The position numbers were made by a program, and so were the translations under genes. Below, piece after piece: positions 53,179-62,442 of a stretch of DNA of 64,000 bases. Within the stretch, counting starts at the first letter, position 1. The number at the start of each line of letters is the position of its first letter. Under the pieces are notes generated by a model that saw only the letters and a program-made list of their open reading frames with translations, had not been told where the DNA came from and did no database searches. This DNA is from Kitasatospora cinereorecta (GTDB lineage Bacteria > Actinomycetota > Actinomycetes > Streptomycetales > Streptomycetaceae), in the NCBI RefSeq assembly GCF_024172095.1, contig NZ_JAMZDX010000003.1:1380001-1444000 (forward strand), read 5' to 3'.

Positions 53179-54999
53179 ATGAGCACGACCCCCGAGAACG
53201 GCAAGGACGCGGCGGCACCCGATGTGAGCAGCGTCACGTCACGGAGGGGGCCGTTTGGCCCTGGGGGGGCTTCGGCCGATAGCCTTCCGGCCGTGCCGAA
53301 ACCCGATCAAATCTCCGCGAGCCCGCCCCGCCCCGAGCGGGCCCCGGCGCTGCCGTTCGCCGAGGTCGTCCGCCTGCTGGGGCTGCCCGACGCCGAGGGC
53401 CCGCAGGTCACCGGCATCACCCACGACTCCCGGGCAGTGCGCCCTGGTGACGTGTACGTCGCCTTCCCCGGCGCCAATGTGCACGGCGCGAAGTTCGCCC
53501 CCGGCGCGGTCGCCGCGGGCGCGGTCGCGGTGCTCACCGACGCGGCCGGCGCCGAACTGGCCGCCGACTGCGGGGCCCCGCTGCTGGTGGTGGAGAGCCC
53601 GCGTGCGGTGATGGGCCAGCTGGCCGCCGCCGTGTACGGCGCGCCCAGCGAGCGGCTGCTGATGATCGGCCTGACCGGCACCAACGGCAAGACCACCACC
53701 TCGTACCTGGTCGAGGGCGGCCTGCGCGGCGCCGACCTGGTGCCCGGGGTGATCGGCACGGTCGAGATGCGGGTCGGCGACGAGCGGATCAAGAGCGAGC
53801 GCACCACGCCCGAGTCGACCGACCTGCACGCCGTCCTCGCGGTGATGCGCGAGCGCGGCGCGGACGCGGTGGCCATGGAGGTCTCCAGCCACGCCCTGGT
53901 CTACGGCCGGGTCGACGGGGTGCTGTACGACGTGGCGCTGTTCAACAACCTGACGCCCGAGCATCTCGACTTCCACCCGGACATGGAGGACTACTACCGG
54001 GCCAAGGCCCGGCTCTTCCAGCCCGACAAGGCCCGCCGCGGCGTGGCCAACCTGGACGACGCGTACGGCCGCCGGCTGGCCGGCGAGGCGCCCGTCCCGA
54101 TGACCACCTTCTCCGCGAGCGGCCGGGCCGAGGCCGACTGGCGCGCCGTGGACGTGCAGCTCGGGCCGGCCGGCTCCACCTTCCGCGTGGTCGGCCCGGA
54201 CGGCGCCGAGGCCGACGCCTCCGTGCCGCTGCCCGGCCCGTTCAACGTCTCCAACGCGCTCGGCGCGATCACCGCGCTGGTCACCGCCGGGGTCGCGCTG
54301 GAGGCCGCGGTGGCCGGCGTCGCCTCGGTGCCGGGCGTGCCCGGCCGCCTCGAGAAGGTCGACGCCGGGCAGCCGTACGTCGCCGTGGTCGACTACGCCC
54401 ACAAGCCCGACGCGCTGGCCGCCGTGCTGGAGTCGCTCCGCGAGGTCACCAAGGGCCGGCTGCACGTGGTGGTCGGCTGCGGCGGCGACCGGGACCCGTA
54501 CAAGCGCGGGCCGATGGGTGCGATCGCCGCCCGGCTCGCCGACACGGCGCTGCTGACCAGCGACAACCCGCGCTCGGAGGACCCGCTGGCGATCCTCGCC
54601 ACCATGCTGACCGGCGCCGCCGGGGTGCCCGAGGAGGAGCGCGGCGAGGTGCTGGCCGTGCCCGACCGGGCCGAGGCGATCGCCCTCGCGGTGCGCCGCG
54701 CGCACGCGGGCGACACCGTCCTGGTGGCCGGCAAGGGCCACGAACTGGGCCAGTACGTGAAGGGCGAGGTCCGCCCGTTCGACGACCGCGAGGTGCTGCG
54801 CGAGGCCATCGCGCAGGCGCCTACGAGCCGCCCCGAGTCGAAGGGCGCGCCGGTGTCGAGAGTGACGAGCGACAAGCGAGATGGGGGCACCGCCCAGCCG
54901 TCAAGGCTGGGGGAGAGCGCCGGAGCGAGGAGCGTCGGCGCCGGGTCAGGAGCGGCCGGAGACGAGCGGGCGAGTAGCGGAGAGGTGGAGCAGCAGTGA
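53179..54999 (+). CDS. murE: UDP-MurNAc-tripeptide synthetase MurE
   Basis: 606 residues from ATG 53179. Adds diaminopimelate to UDP-MurNAc-Ala-Glu. ATP site LTGTNGKTTTSYLVEGG, carbamylated Lys region YRAKARLFQ, and TSDNPRSEDPLAI (DNPR, the DAP-selecting motif). The first 50 residues are a nonconserved Pro/Ser-rich extension. The last 50 or so (after REAIAQAPTSR) do not look like MurE and are encoded by a repeat-like DNA element (54853-54916). Overlaps murF by 4 bp. Confidence 0.94.
   Translation: MSTTPENGKDAAAPDVSSVTSRRGPFGPGGASADSLPAVPKPDQISASPPRPERAPALPFAEVVRLLGLPDAEGPQVTGITHDSRAVRPGDVYVAFPGANVHGAKFAPGAVAAGAVAVLTDAAGAELAADCGAPLLVVESPRAVMGQLAAAVYGAPSERLLMIGLTGTNGKTTTSYLVEGGLRGADLVPGVIGTVEMRVGDERIKSERTTPESTDLHAVLAVMRERGADAVAMEVSSHALVYGRVDGVLYDVALFNNLTPEHLDFHPDMEDYYRAKARLFQPDKARRGVANLDDAYGRRLAGEAPVPMTTFSASGRAEADWRAVDVQLGPAGSTFRVVGPDGAEADASVPLPGPFNVSNALGAITALVTAGVALEAAVAGVASVPGVPGRLEKVDAGQPYVAVVDYAHKPDALAAVLESLREVTKGRLHVVVGCGGDRDPYKRGPMGAIAARLADTALLTSDNPRSEDPLAILATMLTGAAGVPEEERGEVLAVPDRAEAIALAVRRAHAGDTVLVAGKGHELGQYVKGEVRPFDDREVLREAIAQAPTSRPESKGAPVSRVTSDKRDGGTAQPSRLGESAGARSVGAGSGAAGDERASSGEVEQQ
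54853..54916. repeat. Repeat-like element inside the murE 3' end
   Basis: The segment GAGAGTGACGAGCGACAAGCG...GGGGGCACCGCCCAGCC-GTCA-AGGCTGGGGGAG (54858-54914) has the form of a dispersed Streptomyces intergenic repeat, with a 7-bp hairpin CCCAGCC/GGCTGGG. Here it is translated as part of MurE. Confidence 0.5.
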
Positions 55000-56399
55000 T
55001 CGCACTGACCCTGGGCGAGGCCGCGGCCGCCGTCGGCGGCACCCTGGACGGGGCCGCGGCGGACGCCGTGATCACCGGAGCGGTCGTCACCGACAACCGC
55101 CGGATCGAGCCCGGCGGCCTGTTCGTCTGCGTGCTCGGCGAGCGGGTGGACGGCCACGACTTCGCCGCCAAGGCTGTCGAGGACGGTGCGGTGGCGGTGC
55201 TGGCCACCCGCCCGGTCGGCGTGCCCGCCGTGATCGTGGACGACGTGGTGATCGCCCTCGGCCGGCTCGCCCGCGCCGTGGTGGAGAAGGCCGAGAAGGT
55301 CGAGATCGTGGCGCTCACCGGCTCGGCCGGCAAGACGTCCACCAAGGACCTGATCGCCCAGCTGCTGCAGCGTCGCGGCGAGACCGTCTTCCCGGCCGGC
55401 TCGCACAACAACGAGATCGGCCACCCGCTGACCGCGCTGAAGGTCACCCCGAGCACCCGCCACCTGGTGATGGAGATGGGCGCCCGGCACAAGGGCGACA
55501 TCGAGTACCTGACCGGCATCACCCCGCCCACCGTCGGCCTGGTGCTCAACATCGGCACCGCGCACGTCGGCGAGTTCGGCTCCAAGGAGGCCATCGCGGT
55601 GGCCAAGGGCGAGCTGGTCGAGGCGCTGCCGGAGAGCGGGATCGCGGTGCTCAACGCCGACGACCCGCTGGTGCGCGCGATGGCCTCGCGGACCCGGGCC
55701 CGGGTGGTGCTGTTCGGCGAGAGCCCGGACGCACACGTACGGGCCACCGGAGTTCGCCTGGACGACACCGGACGGCCATCGTTCACGCTCACCACCCCAG
55801 CCGGTTCCGCGCCCGTACAGCTGCGCCTGTACGGTGAGCACCACGTCTCGAACGCCCTCGCCGCCGCCGCGGTGGCGGTGGAGCTCGGGATGCCCGTCGA
55901 CGACGTCGCCGAAGCCCTCGGCGAGGCGGGTGCGCTGTCCCGCTGGCGCATGGAGGTCGTCGAACGGGCCGACGGTGTCACCGTCGTGAACGACGCCTAC
56001 AACGCGAACCCGGACTCGATGCGGGCCGCGCTGCGGGCCCTCGCCACGATGGCCGGCCGCGGCCCGGAGCGCCGCCGCACCTGGGCGGTGCTCGGAGAGA
56101 TGCGGGAGCTCGGCGAGGACAGCCTCGACGAGCACGACGCCATCGGGCGGCTCGCCGTCCGGCTCGACGTCACCAAGCTGGTGGCGGTCGGCGGACGCGA
56201 GGCGGCCCGGATGGAACTGGGTGCGAGGAACGAAGGTTCGTGGGGTGAGGAGTCGGTGCTGGTGTCCGACGCGGACGCGGCGATCGAGCTGCTGCGCAGT
56301 CAGGTGCGGCCGGGGGACGTGGTCCTGGTGAAGGCCTCCCGTTCGGTCGGTCTCGAAAGGGTCGCCGAGGCCCTGCTCGCGGACGGTGCTGCCGAGTGA
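54996..56399 (+). CDS. murF: UDP-MurNAc-tripeptide D-Ala-D-Ala ligase MurF
   Basis: 467 residues from GTG 54996. Completes the cytoplasmic pentapeptide precursor. VALTGSAGKTSTKDLIAQLL (ATP), SHNNEIGHPLT, VMEMGARHKGDIEYL, VVNDAYNANPDSMRAALRAL. Overlaps murE and mraY by 4 bp each. Confidence 0.96.
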   Translation: MIALTLGEAAAAVGGTLDGAAADAVITGAVVTDNRRIEPGGLFVCVLGERVDGHDFAAKAVEDGAVAVLATRPVGVPAVIVDDVVIALGRLARAVVEKAEKVEIVALTGSAGKTSTKDLIAQLLQRRGETVFPAGSHNNEIGHPLTALKVTPSTRHLVMEMGARHKGDIEYLTGITPPTVGLVLNIGTAHVGEFGSKEAIAVAKGELVEALPESGIAVLNADDPLVRAMASRTRARVVLFGESPDAHVRATGVRLDDTGRPSFTLTTPAGSAPVQLRLYGEHHVSNALAAAAVAVELGMPVDDVAEALGEAGALSRWRMEVVERADGVTVVNDAYNANPDSMRAALRALATMAGRGPERRRTWAVLGEMRELGEDSLDEHDAIGRLAVRLDVTKLVAVGGREAARMELGARNEGSWGEESVLVSDADAAIELLRSQVRPGDVVLVKASRSVGLERVAEALLADGAAE

Positions 56400-57457
56400 A
56401 GCAGATCCTTTTCGCCGGCATGATCGGCCTGGTGCTCTCGCTGCTGGGCACGCCGGCCCTGATCAAGGTGCTCGCCCGGCACGGCTACGGCCAGTACATC
56501 CGCGACGACGGCCCCAAGGCGCACCACAGCAAGAAGGGCACGCCCACCATGGGCGGCATCGCCTTCATCCTGGCGACCCTGATCGCCTACTTCACGACCA
56601 AGGCGATAGTGGGCGAGTCGCCCACGATCTCCGGTCTGCTGGTGCTGTTCCTGACCGCGGGCCTGGGCCTGGTCGGCTTCCTGGACGACTACATCAAGGT
56701 GGTCAAGCGCCGCTCGCTGGGCCTGCGGGCCAAGGCCAAGCTGCTCGGCCAGTCCTTCGTGGCGCTCGCGTTCGCCGTGCTGGCCCTGCAGTTCGAGGAC
56801 AGCCGCGGGCTCACGCCGGCGTCCACCAGCCTGTCGTTCGTGCGCGACTTCCAGTGGGCGGTCGGCCCGGTGCTGTTCGTCCTCTTCGCGTACTTCATGA
56901 TCGCCGCGATGTCGAACGGCGTGAACCTGACGGACGGTCTGGACGGCCTCGCCACCGGCGCCTCGGTGATGGTCTTCGGCGCCTACACCTTCATCGGCGT
57001 GTGGGAGTACGGCCAGTCCTGCGCCTACGCGCTGAAGGCCACCTCCAGCTGCTACGACGTCCGCGACCCGCTGGACCTGGCCGTGGTGGCCGCCGCCCTG
57101 ATGGGCTCCTGCTTCGGCTTCCTGTGGTGGAACACCTCGCCCGCCAAGATCTTCATGGGTGACACCGGCTCGCTCGCCCTCGGCGGCGCCCTGGCCGGCC
57201 TCGCCATCTGCTCCCGCACCGAACTCCTGCTGGCCCTGCTCGGCGGCCTGTTCGTGATCATCACCCTTTCGGTGATCATCCAGGTCGGCTCGTTCCGGAT
57301 GACCGGCAAGCGCGTTTTCAAGATGGCGCCCCTCCAGCACCACTTCGAGCTCAAGGGCTGGAGCGAAGTCCTGATCGTGGTCCGCTTCTGGATCATCCAG
57401 GGTCTGTGCGTCGCCGTCGGACTCGGACTCTTCTACGCGGGATGGGTGACCGGATGA
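56396..57457 (+). CDS. mraY: Phospho-MurNAc-pentapeptide transferase MraY
   Basis: 353 residues from GTG 56396. Integral membrane enzyme making lipid I. About ten transmembrane segments; GPKAHHSKKGTPTMGGIAF, LGFLDDYIKVVKRRSLGL-type DD motif, NGVNLTDGLDGLATG and APLQHHFELKGWSE. Overlaps its neighbours on both sides. Confidence 0.96.
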   Translation: MKQILFAGMIGLVLSLLGTPALIKVLARHGYGQYIRDDGPKAHHSKKGTPTMGGIAFILATLIAYFTTKAIVGESPTISGLLVLFLTAGLGLVGFLDDYIKVVKRRSLGLRAKAKLLGQSFVALAFAVLALQFEDSRGLTPASTSLSFVRDFQWAVGPVLFVLFAYFMIAAMSNGVNLTDGLDGLATGASVMVFGAYTFIGVWEYGQSCAYALKATSSCYDVRDPLDLAVVAAALMGSCFGFLWWNTSPAKIFMGDTGSLALGGALAGLAICSRTELLLALLGGLFVIITLSVIIQVGSFRMTGKRVFKMAPLQHHFELKGWSEVLIVVRFWIIQGLCVAVGLGLFYAGWVTG

Positions 57458-58887
57458 CCCAGAACCCCGACTGGAGCGGCCTGCCGGTCGTGGTGGCCGG
57501 CCTCGGCCTGTCGGGAATCAGCGCCGCTCGCGTGCTGCACGGCCTCGGCGCCAGCGTCACCGTGGTGGACGGCGGCGACGGCGCCGGCCTGCGGGCCAGG
57601 GCCGCCGAGCTGGAGGCGCTCGGCGTGGCCGTCCGCCTCGGCGACGGCGCGACCCTGCCGGAGTCCACCCGGCTGATCGTCACCTCCCCGGGCTGGGCCC
57701 CGGACAGCCCGCTGTTCACCGCCGCCGAGCAGGCCGGCGTACCGGTCTGGGGCGACGTCGAACTCGCCTGGCGCCTGCGCCGCCCGCACCCGGAGACCGG
57801 CGAGCCCGCCCCCTGGCTGGCCGTCACCGGCACCAACGGCAAGACCACCACCGTCCAGATGCTCGCCTCGATCCTCACCGCCGCCGGCCGGCGCACCGCC
57901 GCCGTCGGCAACGTGGGCGTCTCGGTGCTGGACGCGGTGCTCGCCGAGGAGCCGTACGACGTGCTCGCGGTCGAACTCTCCAGCTACCAGCTGCACTGGG
58001 CGCCCTCGCTGCGCCCGCACTCGGCCGTGGTGCTCAACCTCGCCCCGGACCACCTCGACTGGCACGGCTCGATGGAGGCGTACGCCGCCGACAAGGGCCG
58101 GATCTACCAGGGCAACCAGGTCGCCTGCGTGTACAACCTGGCCGACCCGGCCACCGAGGCGCTGGTCCGCGAGGCCGACGTCGAGGAGGGCTGCCGGGCG
58201 ATCGGCTTCGGCCTGGGCGCGCCCGCCGTCTCCAACTTCGGCGTGGTGGACGGGCTCCTGGTCGACCGGGCGTTCGTCGAGGACCGGGCCAAGAACGCCG
58301 CCGAGATCGGCGCCGTCTCCGACATCAACCCGCCCGCACCGCACAACGTCACCAACGCCCTGGCCGCCGCCGCGCTGGCCCGCGCGTACGGGGTGGACGC
58401 CAAGGCGGTGCGCGACGGGCTGCGCGCCTTCCGGCCGGACGCCCACCGGATCGCCGAGGTCGCCGTGGTCGGCGACGTCGCCTGGGTGGACGACTCCAAG
58501 GCCACCAACACCCACGCCGCCGCCGCCTCGCTGGCCGCCTACGAGCCGGTGGTGTGGATCGCCGGCGGGCTCGCCAAGGGCGCGACCTTCGACGAACTGG
58601 TGGCGGGCGCCGCCGACCGGCTGCGGGGCGCGGTGCTGATCGGCCAGGACCGCGATCTGATCCGCGCGGCGCTGGTGCGACACGCACCGGATGTCCCGGT
58701 GATCGAGGCCGCCGCGGGCCAGACTGGCGCCGAGGCGATGGCCGAGGTGGTCCGCGCGGCCGCCTCGCTCGCCCGACCCGGTGACACCGTCCTGCTGGCG
58801 CCGGCCTGCGCCTCGATGGACATGTTCACCAACTACGGCGAGCGCGGGGACATGTTCGCCGAGGCCGTACGACGACTTGTGAACTAG
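57454..58887 (+). CDS. murD: UDP-MurNAc-L-Ala D-Glu ligase MurD
   Basis: 477 residues from ATG 57454 (ATGA overlap with mraY). Rossmann-like N-terminus VVVAGLGLSGISAARVL, ATP site AVTGTNGKTTTVQMLASIL, LNLAPDHLDWHGSMEAYAADK and WVDDSKATNTHAAAASL. Followed by a long hairpin and then ftsW. Confidence 0.96.
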   Translation: MTQNPDWSGLPVVVAGLGLSGISAARVLHGLGASVTVVDGGDGAGLRARAAELEALGVAVRLGDGATLPESTRLIVTSPGWAPDSPLFTAAEQAGVPVWGDVELAWRLRRPHPETGEPAPWLAVTGTNGKTTTVQMLASILTAAGRRTAAVGNVGVSVLDAVLAEEPYDVLAVELSSYQLHWAPSLRPHSAVVLNLAPDHLDWHGSMEAYAADKGRIYQGNQVACVYNLADPATEALVREADVEEGCRAIGFGLGAPAVSNFGVVDGLLVDRAFVEDRAKNAAEIGAVSDINPPAPHNVTNALAAAALARAYGVDAKAVRDGLRAFRPDAHRIAEVAVVGDVAWVDDSKATNTHAAAASLAAYEPVVWIAGGLAKGATFDELVAGAADRLRGAVLIGQDRDLIRAALVRHAPDVPVIEAAAGQTGAEAMAEVVRAAASLARPGDTVLLAPACASMDMFTNYGERGDMFAEAVRRLVN

Positions 58888-58888
58888 G

Positions 58889-58973
58889 GCATCCCGGGGG
58901 CGCGGGCAGCCGCGCGCGGCGGAAGGGCGCACACCGCGGCCGCCTCGCGTGGCTGCCCGCGCCCCTCGGGTTC
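58889..58973 (+). terminator. Large inverted repeat between murD and ftsW
   Basis: GGGGGCGCGGGCAGCC (58895-58910) pairs with GGCTGCCCGCGCCCCT (58951-58966); the centre contains further GCG-rich pairing. It may attenuate transcription inside the cluster and give ftsW a separate level, or act as an mRNA processing site. Confidence 0.5.
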
Positions 58974-58993
58974 ACGCAACGAGGGGGAGCAGG

Positions 58994-60370
58994 GTGGCGG
59001 GAGAGGGTAAGGCGGGTACGGCCGCGCGGCCCGAGGAGCTGCAGCTGATCTCCGCGACCACCACCACCTTCAAGTCGGCCGGGCCGGTGGCGCGGGCGCG
59101 GGCGTTCCGGGAGCGGTTCGCCGACCTGCTGGGGCGGCCCCTGACGCCGTACTACCTGATCCTGGGCTCCACCCTGCTGCTGGTGGTGCTGGGCCTGGTG
59201 ATGGTGTTCTCCGCGTCGCAGAACGTCGTGGTCGAGTACGGCCTGCCGATCACGTTCTTCTTCCGCAAGCAGCTGGTCGCCGCCATGCTCGGCGCCGCGC
59301 TGGCGGTGGTGCTGGCCAAGATGCCGGTCCGCCTGCACCGGACGATCGTCTACCCGCTGCTGTTCGGCGTGGTGGCGGCGCTGGTGCTGGTCGCCATCCC
59401 GGGCATCGGCACCAAGGTCAACGGCAACCGGAACTGGATCAGCCTCGGCTTCTTCCAGATCCAGCCCTCGGAGTTCGCCAAGCTGGCGCTGCTGCTGTGG
59501 GGCGCCGACCTGCTCGCCCGCAAGCAGCGGACCCACATGCTCGACCAGTGGAAGCACCTGCTGGTGCCGCTGGTGCCGGGCACCGTGGTGCTGATGATGC
59601 TGATCATGATCGGCGGCGACATGGGCACCACCATGGTGCTGGTCGCCATGCTGTTCGGGCTGCTGTGGATGGTCGGCGCGCCGCTGCGGCTGTTCGGCGC
59701 GACCCTGGGCATCGCGGTGGTGGCGTGCACCGCCCTGATCATCACGGTGCCGCACCGGCTCGACCGGCTGGGCTGCGTCGGGGTCACCAAGCCCGACCCC
59801 AACCTGAACTGCTTCCAGGCCCTGCACGGCCTCTACGCCTTCGCGGCCGGCGGCCCGTTCGGCTCCGGACTGGGCGCCGGCGTGGAGAAGTGGGGCCAGC
59901 TGCCCGAGGCGCAGACCGACTTCATCTTCGCCGCCACCGGCGAGGAGCTCGGTCTGGTGGGGACGCTGTCGGTGCTCGCCCTCTTCGCGGCACTAGGCTA
60001 CGCGGGTATCCGAGTGGCCCTCGGCACGAAGGATCCCTTCGTCAGGTACGCGGCGGGCGCCGCCACCACGTGGATCATGGCTCAGGCCGTGGTCAACCTG
60101 GGATCGGCGCTCGGGCTCCTCCCCATCGCGGGAGTGCCCCTGCCGCTGTTCTCCTACGGCGGGTCCGCCATGCTGTCGGCCATGTGCGCCATCGGGGTAC
60201 TGCTGTGCTTCGCCCGCAGCACCCCGGCGGCCAAGGCAGCCCTGGCTGCCCGGCCCCGTCGACTGCGGAGAGGGGCCAACGCCCGGCTCAGGCCCGTCCT
60301 GGCCCGGGTGCTGCCACGACGTAAAACCACAGTGCGCAGGGCCGGCGGGCCCAAGCGCAGGGAGCGGTGA
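58994..60370 (+). CDS. ftsW: Septal peptidoglycan glycosyltransferase FtsW
   Basis: 458 residues from GTG 58994, with GAGGGGGAGC upstream; the open frame to 58949 lies in the hairpin. SEDS protein with ten membrane helices: VMVFSASQN, GNRNWISLGFFQIQPSEFAKLALLLW, QTDFIFAATGEELGL and PLPLFSYGGSAMLSAM. The C-terminal 45 residues are very basic and cytoplasmic. Paired with FtsI. Confidence 0.95.
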   Translation: MAGEGKAGTAARPEELQLISATTTTFKSAGPVARARAFRERFADLLGRPLTPYYLILGSTLLLVVLGLVMVFSASQNVVVEYGLPITFFFRKQLVAAMLGAALAVVLAKMPVRLHRTIVYPLLFGVVAALVLVAIPGIGTKVNGNRNWISLGFFQIQPSEFAKLALLLWGADLLARKQRTHMLDQWKHLLVPLVPGTVVLMMLIMIGGDMGTTMVLVAMLFGLLWMVGAPLRLFGATLGIAVVACTALIITVPHRLDRLGCVGVTKPDPNLNCFQALHGLYAFAAGGPFGSGLGAGVEKWGQLPEAQTDFIFAATGEELGLVGTLSVLALFAALGYAGIRVALGTKDPFVRYAAGAATTWIMAQAVVNLGSALGLLPIAGVPLPLFSYGGSAMLSAMCAIGVLLCFARSTPAAKAALAARPRRLRRGANARLRPVLARVLPRRKTTVRRAGGPKRRER

Positions 60371-60376
60371 ATTTCG

Positions 60377-61483
60377 GTGCATGTCGTACTCGCCGGCGGC
60401 GGTACCGCCGGTCACATCGAGCCGGCCATGGCCCTCGCGGACGCGCTCCGCAGGCACGACCCGACCATCGGGATCACCGCCCTGGGCACCGAACGCGGCC
60501 TGGAGACCCGGCTGGTGCCGGAGCGCGGCTACGAGCTGGCACTGATCCCGGCCGTCCCGCTGCCGCGCAAGCCCACCCCCGAGCTGATCACCGTCCCGGG
60601 CCGGCTGCGCGGCACCGTGCGGGCCGCCCAGGACATCATCGAGCGGGTCAACGCCGACGCGGTGGTCGGCTTCGGCGGCTACGTCGCGATGCCCGCCTAC
60701 CTGGCCGCCAAGCGCGCCGGGGTGCCGATCGTGGTCCACGAGGCCAACGCCCGGCCCGGCCTGGCCAACAAGATCGGCGCCCGGTACACCGACTTCGTCG
60801 CGGTCTCCACGCCCGACTCCAAGCTGCGCGACTCGCAGTACATCGGCATCCCGCTGCGCCGCACCATCGCCACCCTGGACCGCAACGCGGTCCGCCCGGA
60901 GGCCCGGCACTACTTCGGCCTCGACCAGCGGCTGCCCACCCTGCTGGTCTCCGGCGGCTCGCAGGGCGCCCGCCGGCTGAACGAGACGGTCCAGGCCATC
61001 GCGCCCCGGCTGCAGCAGTACGGGGTGCAGATCCTGCACGCGGTCGGCCCGAAGAACGAGCTGCCGCAGATCGACGACATCCCCGGGATGCCGCCGTACC
61101 GCGTGCTGCCGTACCTGGACCGGATGGACCTGGCCTACGCGGCGGCCGACATGATGCTCTGCCGGGCCGGCGCGATGACCGTCGCCGAGCTGGCCGCGGT
61201 CGGCCTGCCGGCCGCCTTCGTGCCGCTGCCGATCGGCAACGGTGAGCAGCGGCTGAACGCCCAGCCGATGGTGAAGGCGGGCGGCGGCCTGCTGGTGGAC
61301 GACGCCGAGCTGACCCCGGACTGGGTGCTGCGCAACGTGCTGCCGGTGCTGACCGACCCGGGCCGGCTGTGGGACATGAGCCGGGCCGCCGCCGAGTTCG
61401 GCCGCCGGGACGCCGACGACCTGCTGGTGCGGATGGTCTACCAGGCCATCGAGGCAGCCCGCGGCGGCCGCCGGCGTGGCTGA
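60377..61483 (+). CDS. murG: UDP-GlcNAc:lipid I GlcNAc transferase MurG
   Basis: 368 residues from GTG 60377. Makes lipid II on the inner face of the membrane. VVLAGGGTAGHIEPAMALADAL, GFGGYVAMPAYLAAKRAGVPIVVHEANARPGLANKI, VSGGSQGARRLNE and CRAGAMTVAELAAVGLPAAFVPLP are the family motifs. Overlaps ftsQ by 8 bp; murC, which is often between them, is absent. Confidence 0.96.
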   Translation: MHVVLAGGGTAGHIEPAMALADALRRHDPTIGITALGTERGLETRLVPERGYELALIPAVPLPRKPTPELITVPGRLRGTVRAAQDIIERVNADAVVGFGGYVAMPAYLAAKRAGVPIVVHEANARPGLANKIGARYTDFVAVSTPDSKLRDSQYIGIPLRRTIATLDRNAVRPEARHYFGLDQRLPTLLVSGGSQGARRLNETVQAIAPRLQQYGVQILHAVGPKNELPQIDDIPGMPPYRVLPYLDRMDLAYAAADMMLCRAGAMTVAELAAVGLPAAFVPLPIGNGEQRLNAQPMVKAGGGLLVDDAELTPDWVLRNVLPVLTDPGRLWDMSRAAAEFGRRDADDLLVRMVYQAIEAARGGRRRG

Positions 61484-62252
61484 CCGCCCCGGGGACCGGG
61501 ACCCGCTGGAGGAGTACGGGGAGGAGCAGCGCCCTCCCCGGCTCCGCCTGTCCCGGCGCGGCATGGCGGTGGTGACCGGCTTCGTCGCGCTGGTGGTGGG
61601 CACGCTCGGCTGGCTGGTGTTCTTCTCCTCGGCGCTGGAGGTGCGCGGGGTCGCCGTCCAGGGCCTGGACAGCGGGCGGCTCAGCCAGGACGAGGTGGCC
61701 GGCGCGCTCGGCCCGCTGAAGCACGGTCCGCTGGCCCGGGTCGACCTGGCCGAGGCGGAGCACCGGGTGTCCGCCGTGCCGCGGGTGGCCAAGGTCGAGG
61801 TGTGGCGCGGCTGGCCGCACACGCTGCGGGTGAAGGTGACCGAGCGCAGGCCGGTCGCCGCGATCCACACCGACGACGGGAAGTTCGTCCAGGTCGACGC
61901 GGGCGGTGTCGAATTCGCCACCGAGGAAAAGCCGCCGGACGGCGTGCCGGTGGTGGAGCTTCAGCTCGGTCAGCCTGCGAACGACGCGCTGCCGGTGTTC
62001 GACCGCGCCCTGTTGGTGCGGTCCGCGGTGACGGTGGCGGCGGGTCTGCCGCCGGACGTCGCCAAGCAGGCGGGTTCGCTCAAGGTGCTGAGTTACGACG
62101 ACATCCGGCTGCAACTGGCGAACGGCGCGACCATTCGCTGGGGGAGTGCCGAGCGGACCGATCGCAAGGCGCGGGTGCTGACCGCGTTGCTCGGCCGGAA
62201 GGCCGCGAATTATGACGTGAGTGCGCCGGATGCACCGGCTGTGTCGGGATGA
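61476..62252 (+). CDS. ftsQ: Cell division protein FtsQ
   Basis: 258 residues from GTG 61476. Short acidic cytoplasmic part, one membrane helix (VVTGFVALVVGTLGWLVFF), POTRA domain (LEVRGVAVQGLDSGRLSQDEV) and FtsQ beta domain with WRGWPHTLRVKVTERRPVAAI. Connects the divisome FtsL/DivIC to the septal synthases. Confidence 0.93.
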   Translation: MADRPGDRDPLEEYGEEQRPPRLRLSRRGMAVVTGFVALVVGTLGWLVFFSSALEVRGVAVQGLDSGRLSQDEVAGALGPLKHGPLARVDLAEAEHRVSAVPRVAKVEVWRGWPHTLRVKVTERRPVAAIHTDDGKFVQVDAGGVEFATEEKPPDGVPVVELQLGQPANDALPVFDRALLVRSAVTVAAGLPPDVAKQAGSLKVLSYDDIRLQLANGATIRWGSAERTDRKARVLTALLGRKAANYDVSAPDAPAVSG

Positions 62253-62363
62253 TCCGGTAAGTTCTGTGTGGTCGTCACCCCGATGTGCTCGTCACCCCGG
62301 TGTCAGTGCGGGGGCGATGATCACATAGGCTCAAAAGAAAAAAGGGAAGCGCGGCGTTGTTCA

Positions 62364-62392
62364 TTGAACGCGCGCCGATTGCGACCTACTGT
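62364..62392 (+). promoter_or_regulatory. ftsZ promoter candidate
   Basis: TTGAAC (62364-62369), a 17-nt spacer and TACTGT (62387-62392), predicted start near 62399. ftsZ of S. coelicolor is known to have several promoters in this gap, one of them developmentally controlled. Two GTGTC (reverse of the WhiA core GACAC) at 62396-62400 and 62409-62413 flank the start site. Confidence 0.65.
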
Positions 62393-62442
62393 CCTGTGTC
62401 ACCAGGCTGTGTCCCACAGTGATGTGACAGAGGTACAGCCCC

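Noticed and set aside
62289..62305. TCACCCCGGTGTCA as a BldD box before ftsZ
   Set aside because: It has one extra base compared with the spacing of the BldD consensus; I cannot claim a site, although BldD control of ftsZ is known.
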